Below are positions 46,728-56,465 of a DNA stretch of 64,000 bases, in pieces. The stretch spans positions 109,385 to 173,384 of the forward strand of contig NZ_BCYX01000006.1 of the NCBI RefSeq assembly GCF_001598415.1. The letters run 5' to 3'. The position numbers and the translations under genes were made by a program. Position 1 is the first letter of the stretch; each line of letters begins with the position of its first letter. The stretch is from Sphingomonas mali NBRC 15500 (GTDB taxonomy: Bacteria; Pseudomonadota; Alphaproteobacteria; Sphingomonadales; Sphingomonadaceae). Under the pieces are notes generated by a model, which worked only from the letters and a program-made list of their open reading frames with translations, ran no database searches and was not told the origin of the DNA.

Positions 46728-49499
46728 TTGACCGACGAGACCGTCCTCGCCGACCCCTCGGACATTACCCCCATCTCCATCGTCGATGAGATGAAGTCGT
46801 CGTATCTCGATTATGCGATGAGCGTGATCGTCGCCCGTGCGCTGCCCGATGTGCGCGACGGGCTGAAGCCGGTGCACCGCCGCATTCTCTTCTCGGCGCA
46901 GGAAAGCGGATTTTTCTACAACCGGCCGTACCGCAAATCGGCCCGCATCGTCGGCGACGTGATCGGTAAATATCACCCGCACGGCGACAGTTCGATTTAC
47001 GAGGCGTTGGCGCGCATGACCCAGGATTGGGCGATGCGGCTGCCGCTGATCGACGGTCAGGGCAATTTCGGATCGATGGATCCCGATCCCGCCGCCGCGA
47101 TGCGCTACACCGAAGCGCGCCTCGCCAAATCGGCGAGCTTCCTGATGGAAGATCTCGACAAGGATACGGTCGACTTCGTTCCCAATTACGACGGCTCGGA
47201 AAGCGAACCGTCGGTTCTGCCGGCGCGCTTTCCCAATCTGCTGGTCAACGGCGCCGGCGGCATCGCGGTCGGCATGGCGACCAATATCCCGCCTCATAAT
47301 CTGGGCGAAGTGATCGATGCGTGCTTCGCGTATATGGACAATGGCGCGATCACGACCGAGGAATTGATGGAATATGTGCCGGGTCCGGATTTCCCGACCG
47401 GTGCGATCATCCTCGGCCGCTCCGGCGCGCGATCGGCGTATGAGACCGGTCGCGGTTCGATCATCCTGCGCTCGCGTCACGAACTCGAAGAGGGTCGCGG
47501 CGATCGCCGCTCGATCGTCCTCACCGAAATCCCCTATCAGCAGGGCAAGAACGCGCTCGTCGAAAAGATCGCGGAGGCCGCCAAGGACAAGCGGATCGAA
47601 GGCGTCAGCGACATTCGCGACGAATCGAACCGCGAAGGCGTGCGGATCGTCATCGACCTGAAGCGCGACGCGACTCCCGAAGTCGTGCTCAATCAATTGT
47701 GGCGCCACACGCCCGCGCAGGGCTCGTTCCCGGCGAACATGCTGGCGATCCGCGGCGGTCGTCCCGACCTGCTCAACCTGCGCGACTTCATCCAGGCGTT
47801 CATCCAGTTCCGCGAACAGGTCATCACCCGGCGCGCCAAGTTCGAGCTCGCCAAGGCGCGCGACCGGGCGCATCTGTTGCTCGGCCTGGTGATCGCGGTC
47901 ACCAATCTCGACGAAGTCGTCCGCATCATCCGCGGGTCGTCGAGCCCGACCGAGGCGCGCCACGCACTGCTGATGCGCGAATGGCCGATCGCGGAAATCG
48001 CCGGCTATATCCGGCTGGTCGAGGCGACCGATGTCGAGGTCACCGGCGACAGCTATCGGCTGTCGGATCTTCAGGTTCGCGCGATCCTCGACCTGCGCCT
48101 CCATCGCCTGACCGCGCTGGGCCGCGACGAGATCGGCGACGAGCTCAAGGAACTCGCCGCCTCGATCGCCGAATTGCTCGAAATCCTGGCGAATCGCGCG
48201 CGCCTCTACGAAGTGATGCGTGAGGAACTGGCCGCGGTGCGCGCCGAATTCGCCACGCCGCGTCGGACCGAGATTGCCGGTGCAGCCGACGGCATCGAGG
48301 ACGAAGACCTGATCGAGCGCGAGGACATGGTCGTGACCGTGACCATGCAGGGCTATATCAAGCGCACCAGCCTCGATACGTTCCGCTCTCAGGCTCGCGG
48401 CGGCAAGGGCCGCGCTGGCATGGCGACGAAGGACGAGGACGTCGTCACCGAATTGTTCGTGACCTCGACCCACACGCCGGTGCTGTTCTTCTCGACGCTC
48501 GGCCGCGTCTATCGGATGAAGGTGTGGCGCTTGCCCGAAGGCGGCGCGAATACGCGCGGGCGGCCGATGATCAACCTGCTGCCGCTGGCCGAGGGTGAGA
48601 CGATCTCGACCGTGCTGCCGCTGCCCGAGGACGAGAATGAGTGGGGCAAGCTCCACGTGATGTTCGCGACTGCCAAGGGCTCGGTGCGCCGCAATTCGAT
48701 GGACGCGTTCACCAACGTGCCGTCGAACGGCAAGATCGCGATGAAGTTCGAAGGCGAGGACGAAGACGACCGGCTGATCGGCGTTGCCTTGCTCGACGAG
48801 AGCGACGACGTGCTGCTCGCCACGCGCCAGGGCAAGGCGATCCGCTTTGCCGGCGACGATGTCCGCGAATTCCAGAGCCGCGCGTCGACCGGCGTGCGCG
48901 GGATGCGACTGGCGGATGGCGACGAGGTGATCTCGCTATCGATCCTGCATCGCGTCGGCGTAAGGGATCAGGACGAACGCGAGGACTATCTCCGCCACGC
49001 CGCCTGGAAGGGCGAGGATGTCGAGGGTATTCGCAAGCCGCGCGAGATGAGCGACGCCCGTTACGAGGAGCTGATGGCCAAGGAGCAGTTCATCCTGACC
49101 GTTTGCGCCAACGGCTATGGCAAATTGTCCTCGGCCTATGAATATCGCCGCACCGGCCGCGGTGGCCAGGGCATCACCAATATCGACAATATCGCCCGCA
49201 ACGGCCCGGTCGTCGCGAGCTTCCCGGCGACCAAGGGGCATCAGCTGATGCTCGTCACCGATCAGGCCAAGCTGATCCGCATGTCGCTTGGCGATCTGCG
49301 CGTGATTGGCCGTGGTTCCGCCGGTGTTCGCTTGTTCAACGTGGCCGAGAACGAACATGTCGTCTCAGCCGCGCGGATCGAGGAAACCGAAGGCGATGCC
49401 GAGGCGGACCTGACCGCCGGAGAAGAGCGCGAGGTCGCGCCCGACCCCGGCGCGGACACTGCCGACGATAGCGCGGCGGGCCCGGCCGACGGCGAATGA
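46728..49499 (+). CDS. gyrA: DNA gyrase subunit A
   Basis: A 923-residue type II topoisomerase subunit that introduces negative supercoils with Gyr[30 protein letters not shown] opens the breakage-reunion domain; the quinolone region reads [18 protein letters not shown] (Ser88, Ser89, Glu92); catalytic Tyr127 is in [10 protein letters not shown]. The C-terminal pinwheel contains a GyrA box QARGGKG, which separates it from ParC. An acidic tail ends the protein. Start TTG at 46728. It overlaps the DUF952 gene by 4 nt. Confidence 0.97.
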   Translation: MTDETVLADPSDITPISIVDEMKSSYLDYAMSVIVARALPDVRDGLKPVHRRILFSAQESGFFYNRPYRKSARIVGDVIGKYHPHGDSSIYEALARMTQDWAMRLPLIDGQGNFGSMDPDPAAAMRYTEARLAKSASFLMEDLDKDTVDFVPNYDGSESEPSVLPARFPNLLVNGAGGIAVGMATNIPPHNLGEVIDACFAYMDNGAITTEELMEYVPGPDFPTGAIILGRSGARSAYETGRGSIILRSRHELEEGRGDRRSIVLTEIPYQQGKNALVEKIAEAAKDKRIEGVSDIRDESNREGVRIVIDLKRDATPEVVLNQLWRHTPAQGSFPANMLAIRGGRPDLLNLRDFIQAFIQFREQVITRRAKFELAKARDRAHLLLGLVIAVTNLDEVVRIIRGSSSPTEARHALLMREWPIAEIAGYIRLVEATDVEVTGDSYRLSDLQVRAILDLRLHRLTALGRDEIGDELKELAASIAELLEILANRARLYEVMREELAAVRAEFATPRRTEIAGAADGIEDEDLIEREDMVVTVTMQGYIKRTSLDTFRSQARGGKGRAGMATKDEDVVTELFVTSTHTPVLFFSTLGRVYRMKVWRLPEGGANTRGRPMINLLPLAEGETISTVLPLPEDENEWGKLHVMFATAKGSVRRNSMDAFTNVPSNGKIAMKFEGEDEDDRLIGVALLDESDDVLLATRQGKAIRFAGDDVREFQSRASTGVRGMRLADGDEVISLSILHRVGVRDQDEREDYLRHAAWKGEDVEGIRKPREMSDARYEELMAKEQFILTVCANGYGKLSSAYEYRRTGRGGQGITNIDNIARNGPVVASFPATKGHQLMLVTDQAKLIRMSLGDLRVIGRGSAGVRLFNVAENEHVVSAARIEETEGDAEADLTAGEEREVAPDPGADTADDSAAGPADGE

Positions 49500-49846
49500 G
49501 CGACCGCCCGGCCATTGCCTATAAGGTGCTGACCGCCGATCAGATGCGCGCCCTCGAAGCCGATGCTTTCGAGGGCGCGCCGATCGACCTGGCTGATGGC
49601 TATATTCACCTCTCTACCCGCGAGCAGCTGACCGAGACCGTGGACAGGCATTTCGTCGGCCAATCGGACCTGTGGGTCGCGGCGGTCGACCTCGCGGCGC
49701 TTGGCGATAGCGTCCGGTGGGAAGAGTCGCGTGGCGGCGCGTTGTTCCCGCATATCTATGGCACCATGCCGCTCGACGTCGTGATCGCCTATGGCGCGCT
49801 CGAGCGGGACGATGATGGGTCGGTGAAGCTGCCCGTCGCTGGTTGA
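49496..49846 (+). CDS. DUF952-family protein
   Basis: A 116-residue protein with the DUF952 pattern: AYKVLTADQM, DGYIHLSTREQL near residue 35, LWVAAVDLAALG and RGGALFPHIYGTMPLDVVIAY. The fold is related to ADP-ribosyltransferase-like enzymes, but no activity is known for most members. Its ATG overlaps the gyrA stop (ATGA). A REP-like pair follows. Confidence 0.85.
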   Translation: MSDRPAIAYKVLTADQMRALEADAFEGAPIDLADGYIHLSTREQLTETVDRHFVGQSDLWVAAVDLAALGDSVRWEESRGGALFPHIYGTMPLDVVIAYGALERDDDGSVKLPVAG

Positions 49847-49854
49847 TGGTCGCA

Positions 49855-50005
49855 TTCTCCCTCTCCCCCTGTGGGAGAGGGAGGGAGCCGACGCAGTCGG
49901 CGGAAGGGTGAGGGGGAGTTCGGGCGACACTGCTTATGACTCCCCCTCACCCTTCCCATTGCTCCGCAATGGGCCCCTTCCCTCTCCCACAAGGGGAGAG
50001 GGAGT
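49855..50005. repeat. REP-like inverted pair (C-rich hairpin family, copy 4, long arm)
   Basis: Units at about 49855-49919 and 49940-50005 face each other; each has CTCCCTCTCCCC-N-GGGAGAGGGAG and an arm ending GGGTGAGGGGGAGT. The right unit has an added TTGCTCCGCAA hairpin. Lies between the convergent DUF952 and DUF488 genes and touches the DUF488 stop. Confidence 0.85.
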
Positions 50006-50008
50006 CTC

Positions 50009-50440
50009 TCAAGGAAGCAGGTCGACGACCTCGAACCCCTCGCCCTCTTCGCGAAGCAACATCGTGCGGTGGCAATGTTTGGGATCGCGCTCGAAGCACA
50101 GCAGCGCCGACGGCTTTTCGGTGGCGAGGTCGCGGAGTTGCGCCGCCTGGGCCTGCGCCTCGGGCAAATGGAGTTGCCCGGCATAGACGCGTTCCATCGT
50201 CCGCCAATCGCCCTTCTTCGCCGCATCCCGACCCGGCTTGGGTGTGCCGAGCGCCTTGAGATGGACATAGCCGATCCCGCTATCCTTCAGCGTCGCTGCC
50301 AGGATGTTCTTCGAGAACCCTGGACGGCGCGATAGCGGCAAGGCGCGGACGTCGATCACTTGCTCGACCCCCGCCTCGCGCAACGTGGTGAGGAAGGCGT
50401 CCATCGTCGTGCCTTCATAACCGATGGTGAAGATCTTCAT
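50009..50440 (-). CDS. DUF488-family protein
   Basis: A 143-residue DUF488 protein: [18 protein letters not shown] at the start, VIDVRALPLSRRPGFSK near residue 29, and LLCFERDPKHCHRTMLL near residue 115 with the conserved Cys and His residues. Family members are small, rhodanese-like in part, and of unknown function. Start at 50440 lies inside the end of the upstream membrane-protein gene (26-nt overlap), so the two are co-translated. Confidence 0.87.
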   Translation of the reverse strand: MKIFTIGYEGTTMDAFLTTLREAGVEQVIDVRALPLSRRPGFSKNILAATLKDSGIGYVHLKALGTPKPGRDAAKKGDWRTMERVYAGQLHLPEAQAQAAQLRDLATEKPSALLCFERDPKHCHRTMLLREEGEGFEVVDLLP

Positions 50441-51098
50441 CGTCTTTCCAACGCAGCAAGGTGGTTACCGCTCCCCAGGCGATCAGCGCCTGCCCGATGA
50501 AATAGAGTGGCCAGATCAGAAGCACGGGGATCAGCGAACCCGCCAGCGGCCCCATCTTAGCGAAGATCAGCAGGTCCGAGGCAACGAACATGACCGCGCC
50601 GAGCCCGACCCGATAGCGCGGGAATCGGCTGATCCACGCGCTCGCCGCCATCGCGCCGAGCCCGGTAGCATAGAGCGCGATACCAGGCGCCGCGGCGCGA
50701 TCGGCTGGAAGCAGGAAAGCGATCAACGGCACGCCGAGGAGTAACAGCACGGACAGGATCAGCTGGCTCGGCGAGGGCTTGCTGCGGCGATGGAGCAAAT
50801 AGAGCATTGTCGCGGTCAGATGACCCGCGAGGAACGCCAGGGCGCCGCCGGTCTGGCTGCGCTCAAGCAGCACGTCCCCCAGCGTCCCCAAAGCCAGCAC
50901 GGCGGTGATCAACCAGCCATCTCGCCCACGGGCATTGAGAGCCGCCCAGATCGTCAGCAGGCCGACACCTGCCCCCTTCCACGCAATCCAGGGCAGTGCC
51001 GGAATGGTGTGTTGTCCGACGAACCAGAAGCTGACCCCGGCCAGCATGGCCAATATCAGCAGCCATGTCGCGCGGGGCTTTGATGGGATCGCGGTCAT
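50415..51098 (-). CDS. Lysoplasmalogenase-like (YhhN/TMEM86) membrane protein
   Basis: A 227-residue polytopic membrane protein with about eight hydrophobic segments ([69 protein letters not shown], and so on). [20 protein letters not shown] and SDLLIF match the conserved acidic/His motifs of the YhhN family, whose animal members hydrolyse lysoplasmalogens. The ATG at 51098 ([14 protein letters not shown]) is preferred to an upstream start. Divergent from trmFO with a 78-bp gap. Confidence 0.82.
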   Translation of the reverse strand: MTAIPSKPRATWLLILAMLAGVSFWFVGQHTIPALPWIAWKGAGVGLLTIWAALNARGRDGWLITAVLALGTLGDVLLERSQTGGALAFLAGHLTATMLYLLHRRSKPSPSQLILSVLLLLGVPLIAFLLPADRAAAPGIALYATGLGAMAASAWISRFPRYRVGLGAVMFVASDLLIFAKMGPLAGSLIPVLLIWPLYFIGQALIAWGAVTTLLRWKDDEDLHHRL

Positions 51099-51176
51099 GG
51101 CGATGTGATGGCCCCACGAGCCGATATCGGCAACATGCTTTGTCATCCGGCGCCGGCGCGGCTATCGCCCGGCGCC

Positions 51177-52493
51177 ATGACTCATGACATTCACATCATC
51201 GGCGGCGGCCTCGCCGGATCCGAGGCGGCGTGGCAGCTCGCCGAAGCAGGCGTACGCGTGAAGCTCTCCGAAATGCGCGGCAGCGGCGACATGACGCCGG
51301 CGCATCAGACCGACAGCCTGGCCGAACTGGTCTGCTCGAACAGCTTCCGCTCGGACGATGCCGAGAACAATGCGGTCGGGCTGCTTCATGCCGAGATGCG
51401 GGCTTTGGGCTCGATCATCATGAGTGAAGGCGACCGTCACAAGGTGCCGGCGGGCTCGGCGCTGGCGGTCGATCGCGACGGTTTTTCCGCCGGCGTGACG
51501 GCGCGGCTGTCGGCGCATCCCAACGTCACGATCGTCCGCGAACGCGTCGACGCGCTTCCCGATGATGGCCTCGCGATCGTTGCGACCGGCCCCCTCACCG
51601 CTCCCGGGCTCGCGACCAGCATCGGGGCGGCGACCGGCAGCGACGCCCTCGCCTTTTTCGATGCGATCGCGCCGATCGTGCATCGCGACAGCATCGACAT
51701 GGAGACCGCCTGGTTCCAGTCGCGCTGGAACAAGGGTGATGGCAAGGATTACATCAACTGCCCGCTCGACAAAGATCAGTATCACGCCTTCGTCCAGGCG
51801 CTGGTCGATGGTGAAAAGACCGAATTCCGCGAATGGGAGAAGGATACGCCCTATTTCGAGGGCTGCATGCCGATCGAGGTAATGGCTGAACGCGGACCCG
51901 AGACGCTGCGCTTCGGCCCGATGAAGGGCGTCGGGTTGGACGATCCGCGCACCGGCCGCTGGCCCTATGCCGTGGTCCAACTGCGCCAGGACAATGCCAC
52001 CGGCACCTTGTGGAACATCGTCGGTTTCCAGACCAAGTTGAAACATGCCGAACAGGTGCGGCTGTTCCGCACCATCCCGGGGCTCGAAAATGCCGAATTC
52101 GCGCGTCTCGGCGGGCTTCATCGCAACACCTTCATCCGCTCCCCCGAATTGCTCGATCCGACGCTGCGGCTGAAGGCGCGCCCCAATATCCGCTTTGCCG
52201 GCCAGATCACCGGGTGCGAAGGCTATGTCGAGAGCGCGGCGATCGGGCTGCTTGCGGGCCGTTTCGCGGCGGCAGAATTGAGTGGCAATGCCATGATGGC
52301 GCCCCCGATCGAAACCGCGCTCGGCGCGCTGCTCAACCATATCACCGGCGCGGCTGAGGCCGAGACCTATCAGCCGATGAACGTCAATTTCGGCCTGTTC
52401 CCGCCGATTACCGGCCGCACGAAAAAGGCGGATCGCAAGAAGATGTATACCGAACGCGCCCGCACCGCGCTTGCCGGTTGGCTGGCAGCTTAA
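51177..52493 (+). CDS. trmFO: Folate/FAD-dependent tRNA (uracil-5-)-methyltransferase TrmFO
   Basis: Makes m5U54 in tRNA with methylene-THF and FADH2. The 438-residue product has the FAD fingerprint [21 protein letters not shown] (residues 5-25), [12 protein letters not shown] near residue 52, GPLTAPGL, and [19 protein letters not shown] near residue 344 with a likely catalytic Cys. The [10 protein letters not shown] segment near the end is typical. The ATG at 51177 is chosen over an upstream frame extension. Its stop shares bases with the convergent EF-hand gene. Confidence 0.96.
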   Translation: MTHDIHIIGGGLAGSEAAWQLAEAGVRVKLSEMRGSGDMTPAHQTDSLAELVCSNSFRSDDAENNAVGLLHAEMRALGSIIMSEGDRHKVPAGSALAVDRDGFSAGVTARLSAHPNVTIVRERVDALPDDGLAIVATGPLTAPGLATSIGAATGSDALAFFDAIAPIVHRDSIDMETAWFQSRWNKGDGKDYINCPLDKDQYHAFVQALVDGEKTEFREWEKDTPYFEGCMPIEVMAERGPETLRFGPMKGVGLDDPRTGRWPYAVVQLRQDNATGTLWNIVGFQTKLKHAEQVRLFRTIPGLENAEFARLGGLHRNTFIRSPELLDPTLRLKARPNIRFAGQITGCEGYVESAAIGLLAGRFAAAELSGNAMMAPPIETALGALLNHITGAAEAETYQPMNVNFGLFPPITGRTKKADRKKMYTERARTALAGWLAA

Positions 52494-52984
52494 GAATCTT
52501 CCTCGCGATTATCCTCCGCCGGAGCCGGAGCGGGTGAGGTGGGGCGGCAATTGGGCCGCGGTTTGGACTTGCGCTTGACGGCGGTCGTGGCGAATTCGGT
52601 CGCGTTCATCGCGCCCGACTTGTCCTTGTCGGCCAGCGCGAACTTGGTCTCGGCTTTCACTGCCCATTCATCGAACGACAAGGTGCCGTTATTGTCGACG
52701 TCGAGCTTGGCGAAGGCCTTGTGCCGCGCCATCAGATATTCGTCGCGGGTAACCGACCCATTGCGATCCTTGTCGTAGCGATCGAACCGCTTCTGCTCGC
52801 GTGTTGCCGGCAGCGCCTCGGGCACCGCAGGGCTGGTCGCCTGTCCGTCTGGTGTCGCGGTTTCGGCCGCGGCCGCCGGCATAGCGGCGAGCGTTGCCGC
52901 GGGCGGCGATCGCATCGCCTGAAATGTCATTCCCGCCACCACCAACAAGATGGCAGCCGCCAACCCAGCAAGATATCGCCACAT
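52490..52984 (-). CDS. Exported EF-hand protein
   Basis: A 164-residue calcium-binding protein anchored or exported by [18 protein letters not shown] at the N-terminus, then an Ala/Pro linker (about residues 25-62) and three EF-hand loops: [24 protein letters not shown] and [12 protein letters not shown]. The first two have all the usual acidic ligands. The C-terminus is basic, then acidic. AAGGAGG lies 8 nt before the ATG at 52984. Overlaps the trmFO stop by 4 nt on the opposite strand. Confidence 0.9.
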   Translation of the reverse strand: MWRYLAGLAAAILLVVAGMTFQAMRSPPAATLAAMPAAAAETATPDGQATSPAVPEALPATREQKRFDRYDKDRNGSVTRDEYLMARHKAFAKLDVDNNGTLSFDEWAVKAETKFALADKDKSGAMNATEFATTAVKRKSKPRPNCRPTSPAPAPAEDNREEDS

Positions 52985-53056
52985 CGCCAGATCCTCCTTG
53001 ACCCTCACGCTAGCGCGCGAGAAACGCGGAGAAAACCGAATCCCACCATCATGGTG

Positions 53057-53695
53057 CTATCTGCCGGTCAGCCGGAACCGCGCTAGCCGAAGAACGAAGC
53101 TTGCCGGGATCGGTCCGCTTAGCCGCCGATCCGCGATCAGCGCCAGCGCGCCCAGCGCCCGACCATTCCTGCTCCATCGCGACCGGCGGGCATGAGCGAG
53201 CATGGTCGCGGCATGCTCCCGCGCGCGGCTTGCCAGTGCCGGATCGCTGAGATTGGCGGCGAGGTCGGCCAGCGCCCACCCCTCACCCGCTTCTTCAACC
53301 CCATCACCCGGCGCCGCGTCGAGCGCCAGCCCGGCCATCGCGAACAGCCCACGGCCGCGCAAACGCGCGTGATCGTCGATCGATCCGGGACCGATTTCGC
53401 CCAGCAACGGCTCCCATGCATCCACCATGTCGCTGAGTGCACGACCGGTAATCCCCAGCGGCAAGGCCGCGGCGGTCAATGACTGCAGCACGGGTTCGGC
53501 GGGCGCACCGGACGCGTCGAGTCCCTCCAGCGCCTCGCGCCACCAGGCGAGTCGCATCTGCCCGACGAGCGGCTCGCGTGTCGTGCGCAATACATTGCCC
53601 AACACGGCGTCGAGCGCGAACAGCGCGTCCAGCGCGGCGCGCGACCTTTCGGGGGCGTAGCTGAATGCGAGATCGAGCCAATGATCGGTAACCAT
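53057..53695 (-). CDS. Short squalene/phytoene synthase-like protein (NDUFAF6-like)
   Basis: A 212-residue isoprenoid-synthase-fold protein, shorter than true phytoene synthases (about 280-300). DHWLDLAFSYAPERSRAALDALFALDAVLG and GQMRLAWWREALEGL match the family, but the first DxxxD motif is degenerate, as in the NDUFAF6 complex-I assembly group. I place the start at 53695 (MVTDHWLDLAF). The ATG at 53725 would add ten residues read from the complement of a TadG remnant, so it is probably not the original start. No good Shine-Dalgarno is seen for either. Confidence 0.75.
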   Translation of the reverse strand: MVTDHWLDLAFSYAPERSRAALDALFALDAVLGNVLRTTREPLVGQMRLAWWREALEGLDASGAPAEPVLQSLTAAALPLGITGRALSDMVDAWEPLLGEIGPGSIDDHARLRGRGLFAMAGLALDAAPGDGVEEAGEGWALADLAANLSDPALASRAREHAATMLAHARRSRWSRNGRALGALALIADRRLSGPIPASFVLRLARFRLTGR

Positions 53696-53699
53696 CGAT

Positions 53700-53860
53700 G
53701 TACGCGGCAACACGCTTGCGCTCATGGCGATGGCACTCACCCCTTTGGCCGGATTGGTCGGTGGCGGCATCGATATGGCTCGCCCCTACGTCGTCAAGTC
53801 TCGACTTCAGCATGCTTGTGTGCGGGCGCCCTCGCGAGCCGCACGATTAAAATGGCCACG
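53700..53860 (+). pseudogene. TadG N-terminal fragment, frameshifted
   Basis: Plus-strand translation from about 53703 gives RGNTLALMAMALTPLAGLV then GGGIDMARPYVVKSRLQHAC, the classic TadG/TadE N-terminal helix followed by the (V)DMSR-Y-KSRLQxACDAGALAG motif. After the Cys codon at 53817-53819 the frame changes: AGALASRTIKMA continues in the next frame, consistent with loss of one base in the Asp codon at 53820-53821. Homology then fades. The 5' end lies antisense to the start of the squalene-synthase-like gene. Confidence 0.7.
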
Positions 53861-53913
53861 AGATCGGCGCCCCGTCCAGCGGCCATCCAGTCGATATTGT
53901 CAAATCCGCGCCT

Positions 53914-55782
53914 TCATTGAACCAATCGAGCGGTTTGCAGGGCAGTTGAAAAGAGCTGCTGGAGAGCGGTGGCAATGTTATCATCGGCAGTTACAGTCTG
54001 AACCAGTGGCGAACCGTTGATACCCAGCGACGCGCAGCTCTGCAGCGCCGTGAGGACCTGATCCGAGTTTCCTGCATTGCCGCCCGGGTAGGGCGAAGGC
54101 GGGGCCGGCAAGAATGGAGCTACGTTCGTCTGTGACCAGCCGTCGCTTGCGATCGATTCCGGCAGATATTGTGTATAGAGGATGGCGATCTTGATCCCTT
54201 TGGCCTTGATGGCGGTGCATTGGGTCAGATCGGAGCTCCGCATCGGTCCGAAATAGCGTCCGCTGCCGTTCGGCTGGTCCAGCATGCCGTCTGTAATGAT
54301 GAACAGCATCTTTTGCGGCGTCGCTCCGGGTGCGCCGGTTCCCGCGGTCGGAATGGTATTCTTCATCACGGTGAGCATGTTGGTCACTTCAGTGGCCCGA
54401 TCGTCGTTGCCCGTGCCCTTGACAGGATATGAATTCGTCCACCAGTAATCGTCAGCCGGGAAAACTGAAGCAGCCGACCAACCGCTACCATAGGATGCGA
54501 CGTTGGTGAGGGAATTGAGCGTTTTGACGGGCGACGAGCCACCAGGTCGCGTCCAGTCGAAGGAGAACATTTGCGCCTGGTAGGTCACATGATATTGGCT
54601 CGCCTGGTCCGCAGCGAACGGGATCAGCTGCGATGCCGCTGAAACGACATCATCCTTGCGCAAGGTGATGCTCGACGGACTACCGTATAACACTCCATAA
54701 TTGTGAGTGAGCCAATAGCCGTCCGCCCAATATCCGCGATCGTAAACAGATGTGGTCGACGTTGGAGTACCAGTGGTCGTCGTAGTAGTAGAACTGCCAC
54801 CGCTGACCGGCGTAGACACCGTCGTTGTAGTGGGGGTAGAAGTTACCTTCTTGTAAACGATAGAGGCATCAGTGGTGCTTTCGGTGGCCGTGTAAGTCGT
54901 GACCGACACTGTGGTCACTGTTGTGACGATAGTCTTCTTGTTACTCCCGGTTCCGGATGTCGTCGTCGTTGGTCCAGAAACGGACGTTGAAGTGGACGTC
55001 ATGAGATTTCCGGAACTGTCATAAATCAAGTTCGCAGCCTTATCCCAACGGTAGAATACACCGTTATTAGACGATCCCGCAGTATAATAACCGGTTGAGA
55101 GAAGGATATGCCGCCCCAGCGTGTCCCTGATGTAGATGTTGTCTTCCTTTGGAATCTGCGCGTGACATGCAAATGCGCAGCCTTCGGGTTTCCACTGCGA
55201 TTTCGTAGCCGCAATGATTTTGCTGACCCCATCAGAAGTCGCAGGCAAGAGCATCGATGGCGAATTGTCCATCGCCAGATAAAAATCGACATTGGGCGGC
55301 TGCGCAGCGCTTGCCGTGGATGTTCCCTTGATCGTCAGAGTTGGCGCCCCGAGGATCCCGCCAAAGATGTTTATCGACTGGGCCGTGTAGGTGACGGTAG
55401 CTTTGCGAAGATAGCCCAGAGCGCCGCTACTCCCGGACGTTCCGTCCAAAATCGTGGCAGTCACCTGCAGATCCCGATAGCCGTTCAGCAGGCTTGCCTG
55501 CGTATTGAACATCGCGTTTGCAGCAGAGGTCGACGCACTGTTGGTCTGAAGAATCATGGAGGGTGCGACGGCGGCCAAAGCAGCAGCGTCGGCAGCGGCG
55601 TCCAACTGCGTCTGGAGGCTCATGGCGCGAGCATAGTCGATACCGAAACCGACCGCGAAGGTCAGCGGAATGAGCGCGAATCCCATGATCATCAGAACTC
55701 CTCCTCGCTCGTCGGCTTTCAGCCGACGAAGGAGCCTGACCCATGCGGCCGAAGCCGTCGCTGATAGGAGTTTCCGCATCAT
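53914..55782 (-). CDS. TadG-like pilus assembly protein with VWA domain
   Basis: A 622-residue protein: Tad-type leader ADERGGVLMIMGFALIPLTFAVGFGIDYARAM (about residues 23-54) with LQTQLDAAADAAALAA, then a von Willebrand A domain with MIDAS DNSPSM (D172-x-S174-x-S176) and LFIITDGMLDQ. The VWA is split by a Thr/Ser-rich segment (about residues 259-345, DNA 54748-55008) that contains runs of up to six threonines. C-terminal Cys pairs are in LTQCTAIK and LQSCASLG. Third gene of a leftward tadE-tadE-tadG set; no Tad secretion genes are in the window. Confidence 0.88.
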   Translation of the reverse strand: MMRKLLSATASAAWVRLLRRLKADERGGVLMIMGFALIPLTFAVGFGIDYARAMSLQTQLDAAADAAALAAVAPSMILQTNSASTSAANAMFNTQASLLNGYRDLQVTATILDGTSGSSGALGYLRKATVTYTAQSINIFGGILGAPTLTIKGTSTASAAQPPNVDFYLAMDNSPSMLLPATSDGVSKIIAATKSQWKPEGCAFACHAQIPKEDNIYIRDTLGRHILLSTGYYTAGSSNNGVFYRWDKAANLIYDSSGNLMTSTSTSVSGPTTTTSGTGSNKKTIVTTVTTVSVTTYTATESTTDASIVYKKVTSTPTTTTVSTPVSGGSSTTTTTTGTPTSTTSVYDRGYWADGYWLTHNYGVLYGSPSSITLRKDDVVSAASQLIPFAADQASQYHVTYQAQMFSFDWTRPGGSSPVKTLNSLTNVASYGSGWSAASVFPADDYWWTNSYPVKGTGNDDRATEVTNMLTVMKNTIPTAGTGAPGATPQKMLFIITDGMLDQPNGSGRYFGPMRSSDLTQCTAIKAKGIKIAILYTQYLPESIASDGWSQTNVAPFLPAPPSPYPGGNAGNSDQVLTALQSCASLGINGSPLVQTVTADDNIATALQQLFSTALQTARLVQ

Positions 55783-55790
55783 AAGAGCAC

Positions 55791-56465
55791 CTAGTAAAGG
55801 CGGGGAACCATGTAGATGGTTTTCGTCAGCGCCGTTGTTTGGATCGGGACGAAGCTGATCACCGGTGTAAAGTTGTAGGTAATCTTGCCCCTGTACAGCC
55901 AGCCACCGGCCGTGCCGACCTGGGTCTTGTTGCTGTTACCGGGAGCAAGGTTTCCACACACGTTCGAGCTGTCCGGCGATGACGGTATCATCGTCGACGT
56001 GATCATGTCGGTCGGGATCGAAACGACCGTGTTGGCCGCCTGCGCCTCGTTCGTCGGCAGCGTGCCTTCGACCTGGTCGGGGGTCGCGTTAGCAACGATG
56101 CTGCCGTCGGCGTTCTGCGTTTGGGCCTGGGTCCAGACCACATAGGCATGTGAAGCATCGCAGACCCTGAGGAGCGAAATCTGCTCAGTCGCGACGTCGA
56201 GCTTGTAGGGCGACAGCACGACTGCACTAGCGCTGAGGTAGGACTTCGCATTCGCGCTGTTCGGATCGTTGTAGAGGACCGTGGGAGACATTGTTCGGCT
56301 GACGAGATCGACCAGAGAACGGGTCGCGACCGTCACTTTACGGTTGCATGCGATCATATCCGACAGGCAGCATCCGCCCGCGTACAGGAGCAGAAGCACG
56401 GGCAAGACGAACGCGAATTCGACCATCGCCGCCCCGCGAGCATTCTGTACGAGGCGTTTCAGCAT
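55791..56465 (-). CDS. TadE-like pseudopilin
   Basis: A 224-residue minor-pilin-like protein: MLKRLVQNARGAAMVEFAFVLPVLLLLYAGG gives the short basic leader and the E/F-containing hydrophobic helix of TadE (prepilin-type). Cys residues in GGCCLSDMIACNRK and LRVCDASHAYVVW suggest extracytoplasmic disulfides. The ATG at 56465 is preferred (7-nt overlap with the upstream gene); an ATG at 56486 is possible. tadG follows 8 bp after its stop. Confidence 0.85.
   Translation of the reverse strand: MLKRLVQNARGAAMVEFAFVLPVLLLLYAGGCCLSDMIACNRKVTVATRSLVDLVSRTMSPTVLYNDPNSANAKSYLSASAVVLSPYKLDVATEQISLLRVCDASHAYVVWTQAQTQNADGSIVANATPDQVEGTLPTNEAQAANTVVSIPTDMITSTMIPSSPDSSNVCGNLAPGNSNKTQVGTAGGWLYRGKITYNFTPVISFVPIQTTALTKTIYMVPRLY

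Noticed and set aside
46707..48656. 649-codon open frame antisense to gyrA
   Set aside because: It is a codon-bias shadow of gyrA; the translation is rich in Arg, Asp and His with no domain signature, and gyrA is certain.
54748..55008. Possible microsatellite of ACN triplets
   Set aside because: Codons are mixed and in frame, so it is a Thr-rich coding segment and not a simple DNA repeat.
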